Assembly: GCA_963576735.1 (NCBI GenBank)
Contig: OY755187.1
Location: 13,082,001-13,146,000 of the forward strand
Reading direction: 5' to 3'
Source: Bedellia somnulentella
Lineage: Eukaryota > Arthropoda > Insecta > Lepidoptera > Bedelliidae
DNA: 64,000 bases
Shown here: positions 11,038-23,301 of the stretch, one piece after another
Layout: each line of letters opens with the position of its first letter
Position numbering within the stretch: position 1 is the stretch's first letter
Notes under the pieces: model-generated
Told to the model about the DNA's origin: nothing
The model's input: the letters and a program-made list of their open reading frames with translations, nothing else
The model's database searches: none
Made by a program: the position numbers and the translations under genes

Positions 11038-11110
11038 GACACAGGCGGGATTCGAACCCGCGACCTCGGGTATACGCCCCCGTCGCTCTTGCCAATTGAG
11101 CTACCGTGTC
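11038..11110 (-). tRNA. tRNA-like module (pseudo-tRNA)
   Basis: Second module of copy A, same sequence and same anticodon-loop anomaly as the one at 10211. It lies at the centre of the 10966-11271 palindrome. Confidence 0.5.
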
Positions 11111-11298
11111 AATGGCTGCCAGCGCGAAATTATTCTATCCTTTATTTCTTTTACACGAGGTCGCGGGTTCGAATCCCGCCTGTGTCGAAATTTTTCTTTC
11201 CCTTATTTATTCTTTATTTATTAGTAATAATCCCCACATGAGGTTTTCATGAACAAAAAGATTTAAATTAAAGTCTTTTAGTCAGTTTTTCAATTCAC

Positions 11299-11407
11299 TG
11301 CAATGGCGGAATCAATATACGTTGTTTAGATTTATGCTAAAGACTAAGACTAACTTACATTATAAAATGGCAAGTGGGGGACAAGATGCACTCACACTAC
11401 TCTACAC
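11299..11407 (+). repeat. dispersed repeat R, copy 1
   Basis: Matches 13829-13951 with a small internal deletion: caatggcggaatcaatatac, then agactaacttacattataaa, then acactactctac. Both copies are in the same orientation, about 2.5 kb apart. They may be ends of one larger element or two independent insertions. Confidence 0.6.
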
Positions 11408-12747
11408 CTTCCCCTTTTGCAAATAAATACATATTTTTTAAAGAAATTATTTTATTCATTAATCTAATTATTAAATTACTATCAATAGGAATGGAATATC
11501 GAATAAAACTAGAAATTAATCTTATACTTTTTTAGAACCTATTAATCTATTTAATAAAACTTAACTACTATACTTAATAAAATCTATTAGTGAAATCCGG
11601 GATAAATCGAACAAATCGTAGGCCAAACAATTTGCTGCGTAATCAGTTAATCACACAATCACGTAAATTTGTAAAGATATGTCATAGTACTGTTACCACA
11701 TACATATTTATTTTATACATTTTACCTTTACAATAGTCATTAATTTTATTATATTTCATTTATTTTTTTATAGTATCCTCTCTTATATTTTTGTAATATA
11801 TTATTAAATAGCTGTAACAACCATGCTTCCTTCTCAAGTCATATTTTTTATTTATATTTCATTTTTTATCAAGGTACACAAATTACTTCAAAGGGTCGGC
11901 CGCCCTTTTACATATTCATTATTCATTTATTTAACTTCATAAATATTTCAAGGTACAAATTATTATTTTTATAACATTATATGCGCATTTATATATTTAT
12001 TCTACAGTCTCTCTCTTTTAACATTCTTTAGGTGTCCAATTTTCTTCACGAAGGGTATTTAACCGGGTCATGATCAGATAAAAAGGATTCAGAGATCTGC
12101 TTTGTACCTTGGTGTACCTTGTATGACTTTATGTTCTACTTTCGAAAACCTCTCAATATTCCACATTCAATATTCATTTTTCAATTGGTAAATAATCGAA
12201 ATAAAATTTGAGTGATCAAGTCAAATGAACATCAAAAACTTATCAATTGAAACTACCTTACTACAAAGTACATTTCATAAACTTTCAAATCCATCATACT
12301 AACTTTGGCTACATTCCGTTACCTTTTTTAATCGTATCAATCACATCACCTTACAATCTCAATCATACCACACACAGCGATTACTTCATAGAATTCTTCA
12401 TGCCATATATGTATGTAACGCTATCTCTTCCATCGCCCCGTACGTAAACAAACGCAAATATCAGCCTAGCAACAACCATACTTTTAACTCAATATTATTA
12501 TTTTCATCATTTTATGAACCTTTTGCTTAAATTCGTTTATAAACTATCTAATTCATCCATCTTCACTCTGAGATTTCTTCACATTTTTTTTACCATTCGA
12601 AAACATAGTTTCTTTTTTTTAATAACATTTCCGTTAACGAATTACATTATAATATTGAAATCAACTTGTTCTCATTATGCTTTATGTAAACTTAATGTTG
12701 AAATATTTATGTTATTTTTTTCATAAATAAGCCGTAGCCAAGACATT
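11408..12747. other. spacer, no supported gene
   Basis: Very AT-rich. The frames at 12247-12447 and 12514-12726 are hydrophobic low-complexity translations without family motifs. Confidence 0.5.
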
Positions 12748-13124
12748 CTCATAACATAACATAACATAAACGTTCACGCCGTTTATCCCCGAAGGGGTTG
12801 GCAGAGGTACCAATACTCCTGAACTCACATGGCAAGCGCCATCTAGTTTCCAGAGAAGGTGCCCACGTTTTGCTTAGACAGTGTACTCACGTGATAGGGG
12901 GCAGGCCTATCGCCGTTTTGTACGAATACACTGTCACATGACTAAGTACAACTCAGCCATGTGGGTTTCCTCACGATGTTTTCCCTCACCGTTAGCAACC
13001 ATGATAAATTAACCACACATATGACTTTAGAAAAGACAAATTGGTGTAGGCCCGTCTCCCAGGATTGGAACTCACGCCCTTCTGTTTTTCGGGCGGGTGT
13101 TCTACCCACTGGACTATCATGTCG
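12748..13124 (-). mobile_element. SINE1, full-length copy
   Basis: The element reads on the minus strand. Its 5' end has a tRNA-like head with an A-box (TAGTCCAGTGGGTAG) and a B-box (GAGTTCCAATCC). Next comes a body of about 300 bp with the blocks catggctgagttgtacttag and acaaaacggcgataggcctg. A (TTATG)n tail ends it, seen here as cataacataacataac. The direct repeat CTCATAACATA at 12748-12758 and 13125-13135 fits a target duplication, although it overlaps the repetitive tail. SINE1 is non-coding and would be transcribed by RNA polymerase III and mobilised by a LINE. Confidence 0.85.
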
Positions 13125-13135
13125 CTCATAACATA

Positions 13136-13828
13136 TTAAATGAAATTTATTTTAAAAGATAATCGTACATGTAATACACGAGACATAATTGGTTTATTTA
13201 ATCAGTAACTACTTAGTTCACATTTTGTGTCATTAAATAATATCGTGTGTATATTTATATTAATCCTTCAAATATTATCTGGCGCTAAAACATAAGTATA
13301 CCAATTGAATGTTAACCTAAATTTTAATTATTAAATATATTTTAGCGTCTTTACTATAAAATATTATCAACCTAAAACCACAAAAGTAAGGAGCACTAAA
13401 TTTAACGTTTCATTATTCCTATTTTATATGTAAAACTAGCTAATTATTGTTAATACACAAGTCTTATTATAATTACGCACCGTACCACTGATTGTCATTT
13501 CCAGTCACTCAATATTATTAAATATTCGCATGTATCATTTTCAAGGTGATATGACCACGTCCTCATATCACGCAATAGAAGCAAGCTGGTCCCAATTATT
13601 CAGTCCTGGGTATGTCCGTTTAGGTTAGAGTATTGGTTCTCAGGTTTGGCTATATGTTACATTCTTCAAATAATCCAGTTCCAATTATTCTTTTGTCAAT
13701 CTTGTAAAATTTTATTTATTTTTTTGTATTTAAACACTTTTGTTTCACCTTTTTGCACTGTTCTTAAAATATAAATTCTTGTTCCCGTGTGCAGCGCAGC
13801 CGCGTGGCTGCATTGGCAGGGTCGCCAT
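13136..13828. other. spacer, no supported gene
   Basis: AT-rich with no recognised element. Confidence 0.45.
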
Positions 13829-13951
13829 GCAATGGCGGAATCAATATACGTTGTTGACTGTTTGAATATACGTTTATTACTGCTAAAGACTTAAGACTAA
13901 CTTACATTATAAAATGGCAAGAGGGGGACAAGTTGCACTCACACTACTCTA
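13829..13951 (+). repeat. dispersed repeat R, copy 2
   Basis: Second copy of the repeat at 11299-11407, with about 15 extra bases near gactgtttgaatatacg. The junctions do not show an obvious target duplication. Confidence 0.6.
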
Positions 13952-15153
13952 CTATAGGGAAATGATTTTTAAATATAGGATATGGTTCTCCAGCCACATC
14001 TCCCAACAAGGGAAGAATTGGTTAGTGCTATTCTAACCCACTAGGTACAAAACAATTTGTTATTTTAAATATTTTAATTTTCAACAAGTAATGTAAGACT
14101 CAACATGATTATCTGCTTGTATAGCGACAGCTTGTTTGAAAACTTCTATTAAAATGATCGTCAACCTGAAAAAAGGTCAAATATGCTAAATAAAAAATAG
14201 TTCAAATTACTTTTCTTTCCATTTTGCCTTGAATTTTGACAATTCATATTTTATCAAATGGAAACACAAACTACCTTTAGCTTTTTGTTGGATCATACTT
14301 CAAATGTTTTGATTTCACAAAGTATTTGTAATTTAATACGGTAGATTTTATTTGAGGCATCATTTCACAAACAGATTTATGATGGTATATTTAAAGTTGA
14401 TATCTTGAATCATAAAATTAATATTAATATACGTATGAATTTCGCTATTCTGTGTTGTAGAATAATGCTGGCATTTAATTTCATTAGAATATTTGAAGTG
14501 CATTCTGTTGTTATAGGGGAATGAGCATTCATATGAAAATTACGGGTATGCACATTGCGCAATACGAAAATCATATTAAGTTTAAGAAATAAAATTCATA
14601 ATTGTTTTTACACCTATGAAACACTATTGAGATGACTATTCAGCATCATTTTGTACAAGTATGGAAAACCTGTAAAGCGTCATTTACATTCATCAATCTA
14701 TCATCACCATCATCTATCTGTATCATATGTCTTCACAAAATACACTATATAGTTCAATGCTTTTACGTGCCGCATAGTGGTTGGATTTATAGCTCAGTAC
14801 AGATTTTGAAATGAGAAGAAGAGATGGTTTAAATAAATACCAAAGCTATGCATCTGTTTGTTTAAAAGACAGCATTTTGAATTATTTTTCTGACTCGCAG
14901 TTAGTGTTAAGGTGTGTTACGTAGGTACTCTTCAATTCAATACGTTAAAAAGTATTACTCTCTCAATTTGTCGTTTTTAAGAATGTAAAAGTCATATTTT
15001 CTGTCAACCATAAAAAGTGAGGAGGAAAAAGAAAAATAACTCACACTGGAATTGACTTCTGCGCAATTTATCTGTAAATCCAATTCAGGCATCAGCACTT
15101 AATTGCATTGCGGTCAATAAATATTTTTAAATTAAATAGATATTTCAATCTAG
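13952..15153. other. spacer with a small SINE2 remnant
   Basis: About 13990-14045 shows a decayed minus-strand SINE2 piece (ggttctccagccacatctcc, ttggttagtgctattctaac). The remainder up to the LINE is AT-rich with no supported gene. Confidence 0.45.
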
Positions 15154-15166
15154 CTGACCTTAATCT

Positions 15167-18100
15167 CTTCCCGCGGGTGTCGTAGAAGTCGACTAGGGGA
15201 CTAGGGCTTTTTCATCTTCGCCCTTACACCAATCCAAGGTCTGCCGCGCCGAGGGATGCGTGGCCAGGGGTGAGCCTGGTCGCTAGCGTGCCGCCGTCCC
15301 GGAGCTTGGTGCACTCCGGGTACTAAATAACCTTACCTAGTCATGCGGGGCTCTGGCTAGGTGGACAGTTTATTTCCCTTGCTTATCGTGGGGCCAAAAT
15401 GTGTGCAACTAAAAATAAACACGGAGGCGGCGATGCAGCTCGCCACTCATCACGCCGTGGTTCCTCGCGGGGCGAAATGTGGGCTAGAGAGACCCGCTTC
15501 AGTACGTTGAATGTGTGTGGAGGGATGCATGAAAAATTAGATGAAGTGTGTATGATTATGAATAAAAGAAAACTGGATTTTCTATGTTTAAATGAGACGA
15601 AGCGTAAGGGAAAGGAAGTTTCACAACTTGGCAACATCACAGCAATCTGGTCTGGAGTCGCTGACAATGACCGAGCTAGCCAAGGAGTGGGACTTCTGAT
15701 ATCTGAAAGGATGGTTCAGTGTATGAAAGATTACGAATGTGTGAGTCCAAGGCTCCTGTGGATTAAGGTGAAATTGGGACTAGTCCGGATGCGCATAATT
15801 TGCGTTTATGCTCCGGACATGTCTAAATCCCTATCCGAGAGGGAGGAGTTTTGGAATCTGTTAGACGATGTTGTGAATGGGTGTGATCAGAATGAGAGAC
15901 TTATAATGTTAGGAGATTTTAATGGCTGGGTTGGTGTGTCACGCAACGGTTGCGAAAGAGTTTTAGGAAAGTTTGGCGATCAAAGAATGAATGAGAATGG
16001 TGAGAAATTGATTGAGGTATGTTAGGAGAGGAATCTTTGTGTTACAAACACGTTGTTTAAACACAAAGATATCCATATGTATACAAGACAGAGGGGAAGC
16101 GAGAGAAGTATGATTGATTTTGTGATAGTTGATGAAAGGCTGAGAGCAAAGGTTGTTGACACCAGGGTCTATAGGGGCACGAACGTTGGCACAGATCACT
16201 TTCTCGTTATATCACGATTAAGGGGTCTGTGTACGCGTTAGCGTCACAGGCCTAAAGTGTCAACAACGGATTTTGCGAGAATAAAAGTGGAAAAACTGCA
16301 AGAAGATGAAAATATCAGAGATGAATACGTGAGAAAATTGGATGATAGACTAAGTTGCGTGGAGATGAAGGATGAAATGGAAATAGAAGAAGTATGGGAT
16401 GTGCTCAAATCGACGATGGTTGAATGTGCGACGGAAGTTTGTGGTGTGTGTAAAAGGTCAAATAGACCACCAACAAGTTGGTGGGATAAGGTTGTGAAAG
16501 AGGCGGTTGGAGATAAGAAGAAAGCGTGGTTAGATTTACTAGCGATTAAAGCTAGTAAACGGATGAATGCGAGTGTAACAGACGATGTAGTGCAGAAAAG
16601 TGAAGATGAATATAAGAGAGTTAAGAATGAGGTGAAGAAGAAAATAGAAAAGAAAAAGCGGGATTTGCAAGAGTGGTGTGAGAGGAAACTTTCTGATAAT
16701 TTCCGGAATAACCAAAAGTTATTCTGGAAGTATATCCGGAAGGAAAAGGGAGTTTCCCAAAACACGAGAGTAAGTGTAATAAGAGATGAACAGGGTGAAT
16801 TGGCGACGGATGAAAGTAGCATGAAACGGGTATGGAAGAATTATTTTGAGGGACTGTTTGAAAAAGAGGATGCATCCATTTCTTCGCCAATCGACAGTAA
16901 TGTTGATTGGAACGAAGAGATGGGTGATTTCAGTGGCAGTGAGATTAGTATGGAAGAAATAATGAAAGCAATGAAAAGTATGAAAGTAGGGAAGGCGGCA
17001 GGGTATGATAGGATTACTATCGAAATGCTGAGGGCTGGTAAAGGGTTGGTGGCTTCTTGGTTGTACTTCCTTTTCCAAAAATGCTGGTCGAGTGGCAAAG
17101 TTCCACGAGACTGGTGCAAGGCGGTGATTGTGCCTCTATATAAAGGAAAGGGGTCACACCAAGAGGCTAAAAACTACCGCGGCATCAGCTTACTCAGCAT
17201 TGTTGGTAAATTGTATGCTAAGGTACTGATTGAAAGAGTGATGAATGAAACTGATGAGAAAATATGGGATGTGCAAGCGGGATTTAGGAAAGGAATGGGA
17301 TGTATGTATCAAATCTTCTCTCTAAGGAGCATCACTGAAAAGTTCTCAGCTAAGAACCAAAAGATGTATTGCTCCTTCATTGATTTAGAGAAGGCGTATG
17401 ATAGGGTGGTAAGAAAGTGTTTATGGGAGGTGTTATCCAAGTTCGGTTTGGGGAGTCAACTTATACGTGGATTGGTATCACTCTATGAGGATTCTAGTGC
17501 ATGTGTAAGAGTAAACGGGGAAAACACTGACTGGTTCGGAATCTCTAGGGGTGTCCGACAGGGATGTGTAGCTTCTCCGTGGCTCTTCAATTTGTTCATG
17601 GATGACTGTTTGACAGAGTTGCGTGAAAGTGATTATGGACTAAGGATGGGTGGATTCATTATTAAATGCCTCTTGTATGCTGACGATCAAGTGCTACTTG
17701 CATCATCGGCAGAAGAGTTGCAAGAGATGATGAATATTGCATGTGAGTCTTTTGTAAGAAAGGGAATGAGGGTGAATGTGGATAAGACCAAAACGATGGT
17801 TTTTGAGATACAGGAAGATGTGACAGAATGCGTGATTGCGATTGATGGTAAGGATGTGGAACAGGTGAAGGAGTTTGTATATCTTGGAAGTTTGTTTACA
17901 AGGGATGGAAAATGTGATGAAGACATTAAAAGAAGAGTGAAAAAGGGTAATGCGGTAAATGGAGCAATGAATAGCCTAATGATCAGTCAATCGGTGTCTG
18001 AAAAGGCCCGAAATGCTGTGCATGATGCTGTTCTTGTTCCTACGCTTATGTATGGAAGCGAATGTTGGGTGTGGCAGAAGAAGCATGAGAGCTGAGTGAA

Positions 18101-18532
18101 TGCAGTAGAGATGAGGTCCCTCAGAAAAATTTGTAATGTTAGATTGTGTGACCGAGTGAGAAATAGCGATATTCGTGAAAAGTGTGGTGTGAAAGATGAT
18201 ATTGTAAGAAAGATAGAAAAAGGAATGTTGAGATGGTTTGGGCACATAGAGAGGATGGATGATAGAAAATTGGTAAAAGGGATCTATAGAGCTAGTGTGG
18301 ATGGTAATGTTAGTAGAGGACGACCACGGAGAACACACTTGGACCAAATTGAGAGTGTGCTCAAAAAGGCTGGCGTCCGAAGTATGAAGAATAAAAGAGC
18401 ATGTATGAAAAGATTGATGGATGTAAACGAAGCTAGAGAGGTTTGTCAGGATCGTACGAAGTGGCGATCGATAGTCTCTGCCTACCCCAATGGGAATTAA
18501 TGGCGTGAGTATATGTATGTATGTATGTATGT
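15167..18532 (+). mobile_element. full-length APE-type LINE with 13-bp TSD
   Basis: The 13-bp repeat CTGACCTTAATCT at 15154-15166 and 18533-18545 brackets a 3366-bp element. It has a GC-rich 5' UTR of about 230 bp (from cttcccgcgggtgtcgtaga), one long ORF, a 3' UTR of about 10 bp, and a (TATG)n tail. A single endonuclease-RT ORF, almost no 3' UTR and a microsatellite tail suggest the RTE superfamily, but the clade is not proven. At least nine other 3' fragments of the family occur in this window, making it the most recently prolific autonomous LINE here. Confidence 0.9.
15399..18500 (+). pseudogene. LINE endonuclease-reverse transcriptase ORF, three stops
   Basis: One reading frame runs from the ATG at 15399 to the TAA at 18498-18500, about 1030 codons. 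It is broken by in-frame stops at 16023-16025 (TAG), 16239-16241 (TAG) and 18093-18095 (TGA). The N-terminal part is an AP endonuclease: LNVCGG, CLNETKRK (catalytic Glu), LGDFNGWVG (Asp, Asn), MIDFVIVDERL and TDHFLVISRL (Asp-His). The RT follows: KAAGYDRITIEML, YRGISLLS, QAGFRKGMG, FIDLEKAYDRV, GVRQGCVASPW, then the catalytic LLYADDQVLLASS and the thumb YLGSLFTRDG. The C-terminus has LRWFGHIERM and a basic GRPRRT stretch. The paralog at 45913-46728 has Arg where the TGA lies, so that stop is a CGA-to-TGA change. The copy is not expected to make functional protein. Confidence 0.88.
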
Positions 18533-18545
18533 CTGACCTTAATCT

Positions 18546-19639
18546 AACTTAATATAACTTTTCACAATTACTATTTTAAAAATAAATCACAATTCTCACA
18601 GACATTCTATATTTTTATTTATAGTTCATATTTTATTTAAATGAATAGTAGCAGAGTGTTAGGTTTTCTCATACACGGTATACTTATCATAATAAGTGGT
18701 TAAACTATCAAAATTCAATTACTAGCATTATTATTAAAACAACTATTTATTTTCGGATATTTTAATCGCGTACAGAACGTTCTAGTGCGTGCAGTTTGCG
18801 TTCATCGATTTATGATACGTTATTGCGTCGTCAACCTAACCAATACTCACAATAATGCTAGTATAGTATTTTCACGATTGCACATTATTGGAGCGAAGCT
18901 CCATTTACCCCCGACTTTAGCATTTCGTTGTGATCGTACTCCTCCCAAACGGCTCAACTCAGAACCCTGAAATTTTGCACGGTGGTCAAGGACCATGTCT
19001 AGATGGTTTAAGTCAATTTTGATAAAAATCGGATGGGCCACGAAGGAATAATCACCATTAAAAACTCCTTTGCAGTTTTGTGTAGAATCAATCACGCGTT
19101 TAGGTAAACCAACTAATATATTCAAAGAATCATAACAAATTGCATAGCAACGCGTGTTGAGATATTTGTAGAATAAATTGTTCAACGATAAGTAATATCT
19201 GAGAATCAGGCAATTGCTCGCTTCGCTCCTTTTATTGGCATCCGACGGTCCCATGCCAACCTAGTAATTAAAACAACTATTGATTTTCGGATATTTTAAT
19301 CGCGTGTTATTACATTGTTATTAAAGCCCAACGTTTCGAAAACTTATCAGTTGTCATGGTCACGGGAAGACGTAAATTAATTAATTAATGATAAACGACA
19401 AAGCCCCTCCAAGGGTGAGATTGACTAAGAAAAGTACTTTGCAATGAAATAAAGTGTTAGGTCATCATTGTTGTATCTGTCTGTTAAGTTACAGTCACGT
19501 TAGTTGTAGTACATGTTCTTAGGCTTTTAAACGACGAAAAAAAGGCTTCGTTAATTTGGTGGCTTTTGTGTATCGGTCCACGAATGACTTTTAGAAAGTT
19601 AATATACAAAAAAAAAAAGATTTTAAATTTAGATTTTAG
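18546..19639. other. spacer with a 39-bp direct repeat
   Basis: The 39-bp block attaaaacaactatttattt... at 18733-18771 recurs at 19267-19305 with one mismatch. The 495-bp interval between has no recognisable coding frame. It contains the short self-complementary gagcgaagctcc, and the frame at 18847-19254 minus lacks known motifs. Confidence 0.5.
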
Positions 19640-19745
19640 TGGTTCGAAACCCACCCTCCAACGATACTTTATTTCTATCTTTTGTCCGCTATAATCTTCT
19701 AAATGTGGCTGAGGAGTTTTCGGCTCACGACCCGGAGATCTTTAG
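19640..19745 (+). mobile_element. SINE2 fragment
   Basis: Has aacccaccctccaacgatac, tttatttctatcttttgtcc and aaatgtggctgaggagtttt. Head and tail are missing. Confidence 0.5.
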
Positions 19746-20312
19746 TTAAAATATTGACGCATAAACTTTATTATGTACAGTTAACCCAAGTTGAATCGCT
19801 AGATTACTTCACGGTCAATAATATGCCCAATTTTTCATTATTTTCATAAAATATATAGTTGTAGATCTTATTTCCCAAGGTTTCCCCGGTATTTTTCATC
19901 ATTTTTTTCAGCGTTATTTATTACGTCGAATTAACGTCAGTAAACCAACTTTGTAGACAACAATTTACACTGAATTTATTGTTTGCGATAATGCTCAAAT
20001 ATTGTGCGTACAAAAAGCTTAAATCCTCAAAAGATTTTGTCCCTTCATAAAATAATACGCGATCTTAATCCGGAGAATAATTTGCGCAGTGGGCCGCTCA
20101 ATCTCTAATTCGTTTTTTATCATTCCTGTGACGTCATGGAAGTAACCTGTGTCGGATCAGATAAAAAGCGATTCGGGGATACAAAATTAAACTTTGACTC
20201 GACAAAAATTGTCTTTGATGTGATTTTATACGAGGTTAGTAACGGCTACGGAAAAAGGGAATTTATTTACTGTTGCAGCGAAAAGTATTGAGAATCCATA
20301 CATATATTATAA
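19746..20312. other. spacer, no supported gene
   Basis: AT-rich, nothing recognised. Confidence 0.4.
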
Positions 20313-20650
20313 ATGGAAAGTGACTTTGTTTGTTTGTTCCTCTTTCATGATATGACTACTGGACCGATTGCTTTGAAATTGCATACGTATAGTTAGAAGT
20401 CTAGATTAAATAATAGGATACTTTGTATTTCGGAAAAAAGTGATGTTTTTGAGAGAAACCACAAATATTGTTTGTTTGCTGGATGGATTGGAGATGGCGC
20501 TGTGTGTCGTTTAAAATAAGGTAATTTATTGCGAACGAATATAAACATGTAAATTTAGAAGCTAAATGATATGATAATGAATCTTTAATAATGAGAAATT
20601 CCCGAGGGAGGACATAACCGAAATCCAAGCGAGCAAAGCCGTGGGCAGAA
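20313..20650 (+). mobile_element. Helitron-like non-autonomous element (H4)
   Basis: Begins with aaatggaaagtgactttg and tttgtttgttcctctttcat, and ends gagcaaagccgtgggcagaa then aactagttg. That is the layout of short lepidopteran Helitrons: a T/G-rich 5' end, then a GC-rich 3' end with CTAGT inserted at a T. No coding capacity. Confidence 0.5.
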
Positions 20651-21158
20651 AACTAGTTGACGTATAAGTAATACTTATAGTGGTAGCGAACCCCAAAATA
20701 GATAAACAATTTATTTAAGAAAATTATTTGCAGTTCACAATTATTTTCTAGTTCCTTTACTAACAATAATTAACCGAAAAAAATACGTCAAGGACATTAA
20801 AACTGTTTTAAATAGAAAACAGTAGAGGCTTTTTAACAGAGGTGTAATAGGTTAATAAAATAAATAAGGTCTAAAAAAACAGGTTAAAATTACCTGTTTG
20901 GAGCAAATAGTTTAAGCAAGAAGTAACAATTATAAAACTTTGTATAGAAAATTGCGAAAGGTTAAATATAAGTCAATAATTAAATATTATATCGGGTATT
21001 ATAAAGGTGTGAAACTATCAGACCTTCCCGAGACCGCAAACAAACCCAGCTTTAAAGTTCACACTACATGTTTACTAATATCACACGAAATTAGTAAATT
21101 AGTTTGTTGGCCATTCCTATTCATTCCTCAACGTTTAAGGTCATCTAAACGGAGTGCC
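20651..21158. other. spacer, no supported gene
   Basis: AT-rich, with a 74-codon frame at 20940-21164 that has no family motif. Confidence 0.4.
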
Positions 21159-21563
21159 GTGTAGTGCCGGCTTAAAATGTCCCTTTTTACCCCTTTCTAC
21201 CCACGGTTGTCGTAAGAGGCGACTTACTAACACGGTATTTTAAGTGTATTTTGTGCGATACGCGGGCTGATTATGTATCTTTAGCGACCGCGATTGTGTC
21301 GCAAGTTGCAATATTGTCGCTGTCAAAAGTGTCAGATTGCATACAAATTTATGACATTGACAACAACAATCGTGCAACTTGCGACACAATCGTCACTCGC
21401 AAAAGATACATAATCAGGGGGACGGTTGGAGACCCATCACCAACGATACTTTATTTCTATCATATTGTCCCCTATCAACTTCCAAATGTATCTAAGAAGT
21501 TTCTAGCTCTAAAGCTGCCCCTTTTTGGGATTTATGGCCATGACTATATGTATGTATGCATGT
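21159..21563 (+). mobile_element. SINE2 copy split by a MITE
   Basis: SINE2 head gtgtagtgccggcttaaaat and aagaggcgact run to about 21266 (cgatacgcggg) and resume at about 21418 (ggacggttggagacccatca), ending in an atggccatgactatatgtat tail. The break falls inside the gatgcggttggag block. Confidence 0.7.
21267..21417. mobile_element. 151-bp MITE nested in SINE2
   Basis: The ends are inverted repeats: CTGATTATGTATCTTTAGCG on the left and, read on the other strand, CTGATTATGTATCTTTTGCG on the right. Inverted similarity continues through gattgtgtcgcaagttgca, so most of the element can fold into one hairpin. It interrupts SINE2, which proves it inserted. No clear target duplication is readable because the flank is G-rich. 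Confidence 0.7.
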
Positions 21564-22491
21564 AAATCTGGATCAATAAAGGCAACCAGTCATAGATTAG
21601 AGATCAATCAAATGTGCAGTTGTTGATTGGCATTTGTTGAAGACATATGGAAAGAGAGTAATTTATCATTCAAGCCAAATAAAGATTGAGGGATTTCTGA
21701 TTAATGGATTGACACATAGATATTATTCATATACTAATTAGTGTTGCCCAAATTCAGTCTTGGTCTTGCAGTCTTGGTCTTGTTCTTGCGTTTTTGCAAG
21801 ACCAAGACCAAGAACAAGACCGCGTATTTTTAGCAAGACCAAGACCAAGACTGACCGTGCAAGACTTGAGCAAGAACAAGACATAGCCTGCAAGACTCTT
21901 GCGTCTTGCAACTAGGACTTAGCGCTATTTCACTGAGTAGTGAAAAGTAACAGTTCGGTGTATAGGTAGGTACGCTTAGGAATCCTATGAGACGCAAAAA
22001 ACTGTATCAAAGAATATGAAAAACTGGACCTATGCGCATTACGACTAATACCATAAACATAGCGACTAAAAAAATTATTAAAATCAAACTGAGTGCATGC
22101 ATAGTTATGTTTTAACCATCGGCTTTTTTATAATGCGGCATCAAAGGTTTTGTACTTACTTCTCAAAGAAATTTGCCGCTTTTGCCGCGGCGGTTTCTTT
22201 TGAAATCTAAAACAATCGTTGCCGCCACGCCGAAATCATAACATTTGACACTATTTGATTGCCGCCATAGGGCGTAGGTATACTCATGCAAAATAATTTA
22301 GATTTTTTTTACACGCTTTATATAAGTGTTTGATTTGCGGCGGCATTCTTATCATAGAGCCGGCACGTGGCGAGGCGGCGCGGTAGAAAGCAAGGAAACG
22401 TACTATAAATAAAGGAATTATTTTAATTCCAGTCATTTCCAATTGAGCTGTGCTTCGAGTCTAACTTAATAATTGTTTTTACTAATTCTCG

Positions 22492-22827
22492 TTGTTTTCT
22501 AAAAACGTATCACGTGTACAATTCATTATGAGTGACGAAGATTCAAATTATTCTAGTCCGAGTAACGAGAGTTTGAGTCACAGATCTAAAAGACCCAAAA
22601 GCAAATTTGAGGAATTTTTTGAAATAATTCATGCATCCCAAACTGCCTTCTGTAAATTGTGCCAACATAAAAAGATTGAAATAAAAATGAAAAACAGAAA
22701 CACTTTAGGCTTAAGGAAACATCTAATATCTTTCCATAAAAAGGAATCAGAAATATTTCTTCCTGTTAAACCAAAATTCAGTGGAGATATCACAAGCTTT
22801 TTAGTAACCGCTGGAAGAAGTGGACAG
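22492..22827 (+). pseudogene. hAT transposase first exon (BED zinc finger)
   Basis: Frame starting MFSKNVSRVQF, with a second Met at 22528 (MSDEDSNYSS) that may be the true start. A serine-rich N-terminus precedes a BED-type finger with Cys54-X2-Cys57 (FCKLCQH) and His77-X4-His82 (KHLISFH). A splice donor CAG|GTAAGA follows 22827, so the last residues of the open frame are intronic. It is separated from its dimerisation domain by a deletion of the catalytic core. As encoded it could at most give a truncated DNA-binding protein. Confidence 0.75.
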
Positions 22828-23301
22828 GTAAGAATATTTATTTAACAGTTAAAAGAATTTTAACTCCGCGTAGCTATTCATGCGATACTTTCAAAAACGC
22901 CATTAACTTACGTAAGTACACTGATAGAAGGATTTTTTTGGAAGTAATAAATCAATTTATTACAAACTTTTTAAGGTATCTTTTTGGATGGAAGAAATAT
23001 TTTTTTACTGTTACCAACACTTTTTAGGATTAATTAAATCGCTTTTTTATTAAAACAAAAATTTTTTACTGTTAAAAAGCTTTAATGTATTGAAAAAAAA
23101 ATTATTTCCACCAAATAAGATTTGTTTACGGTTAACAAATATTTTATTTGTGGTCATTGTTGATAGATGGCGGCACCAATGCGTAGCTTTGTATGTATAT
23201 ATAATAGCCATCGTATGCCTTCCACGTTTCCAATGACTCTGAGAATAATCATGTATTTGGTTATATATGGTTATATATGAAGAATATAAAAGTCAAGTTG
23301 A

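Larger units (their letters stand above)
10185..11271. mobile_element. tRNA-bearing palindromic element, copy A (compound)
   Basis: This compound copy has two minus-strand tRNA-like modules (10211-10283 and 11038-11110). From 10966 to 11271 it is a long palindrome: the left arm starts taatttaaatctttttgttc and the right arm ends gaacaaaaagatttaaatta, with the second tRNA-like module in the middle. A spacer at about 10845-10990 matches 33870-34010 of copy B. A minus-strand LINE fragment (10317-10820) interrupts the unit. No protein is encoded by the element itself. Confidence 0.65.

Noticed and set aside
16244..17119. Minus-strand frames of 89-192 aa
   Set aside because: They are shadows of the LINE endonuclease-RT ORF on the plus strand.
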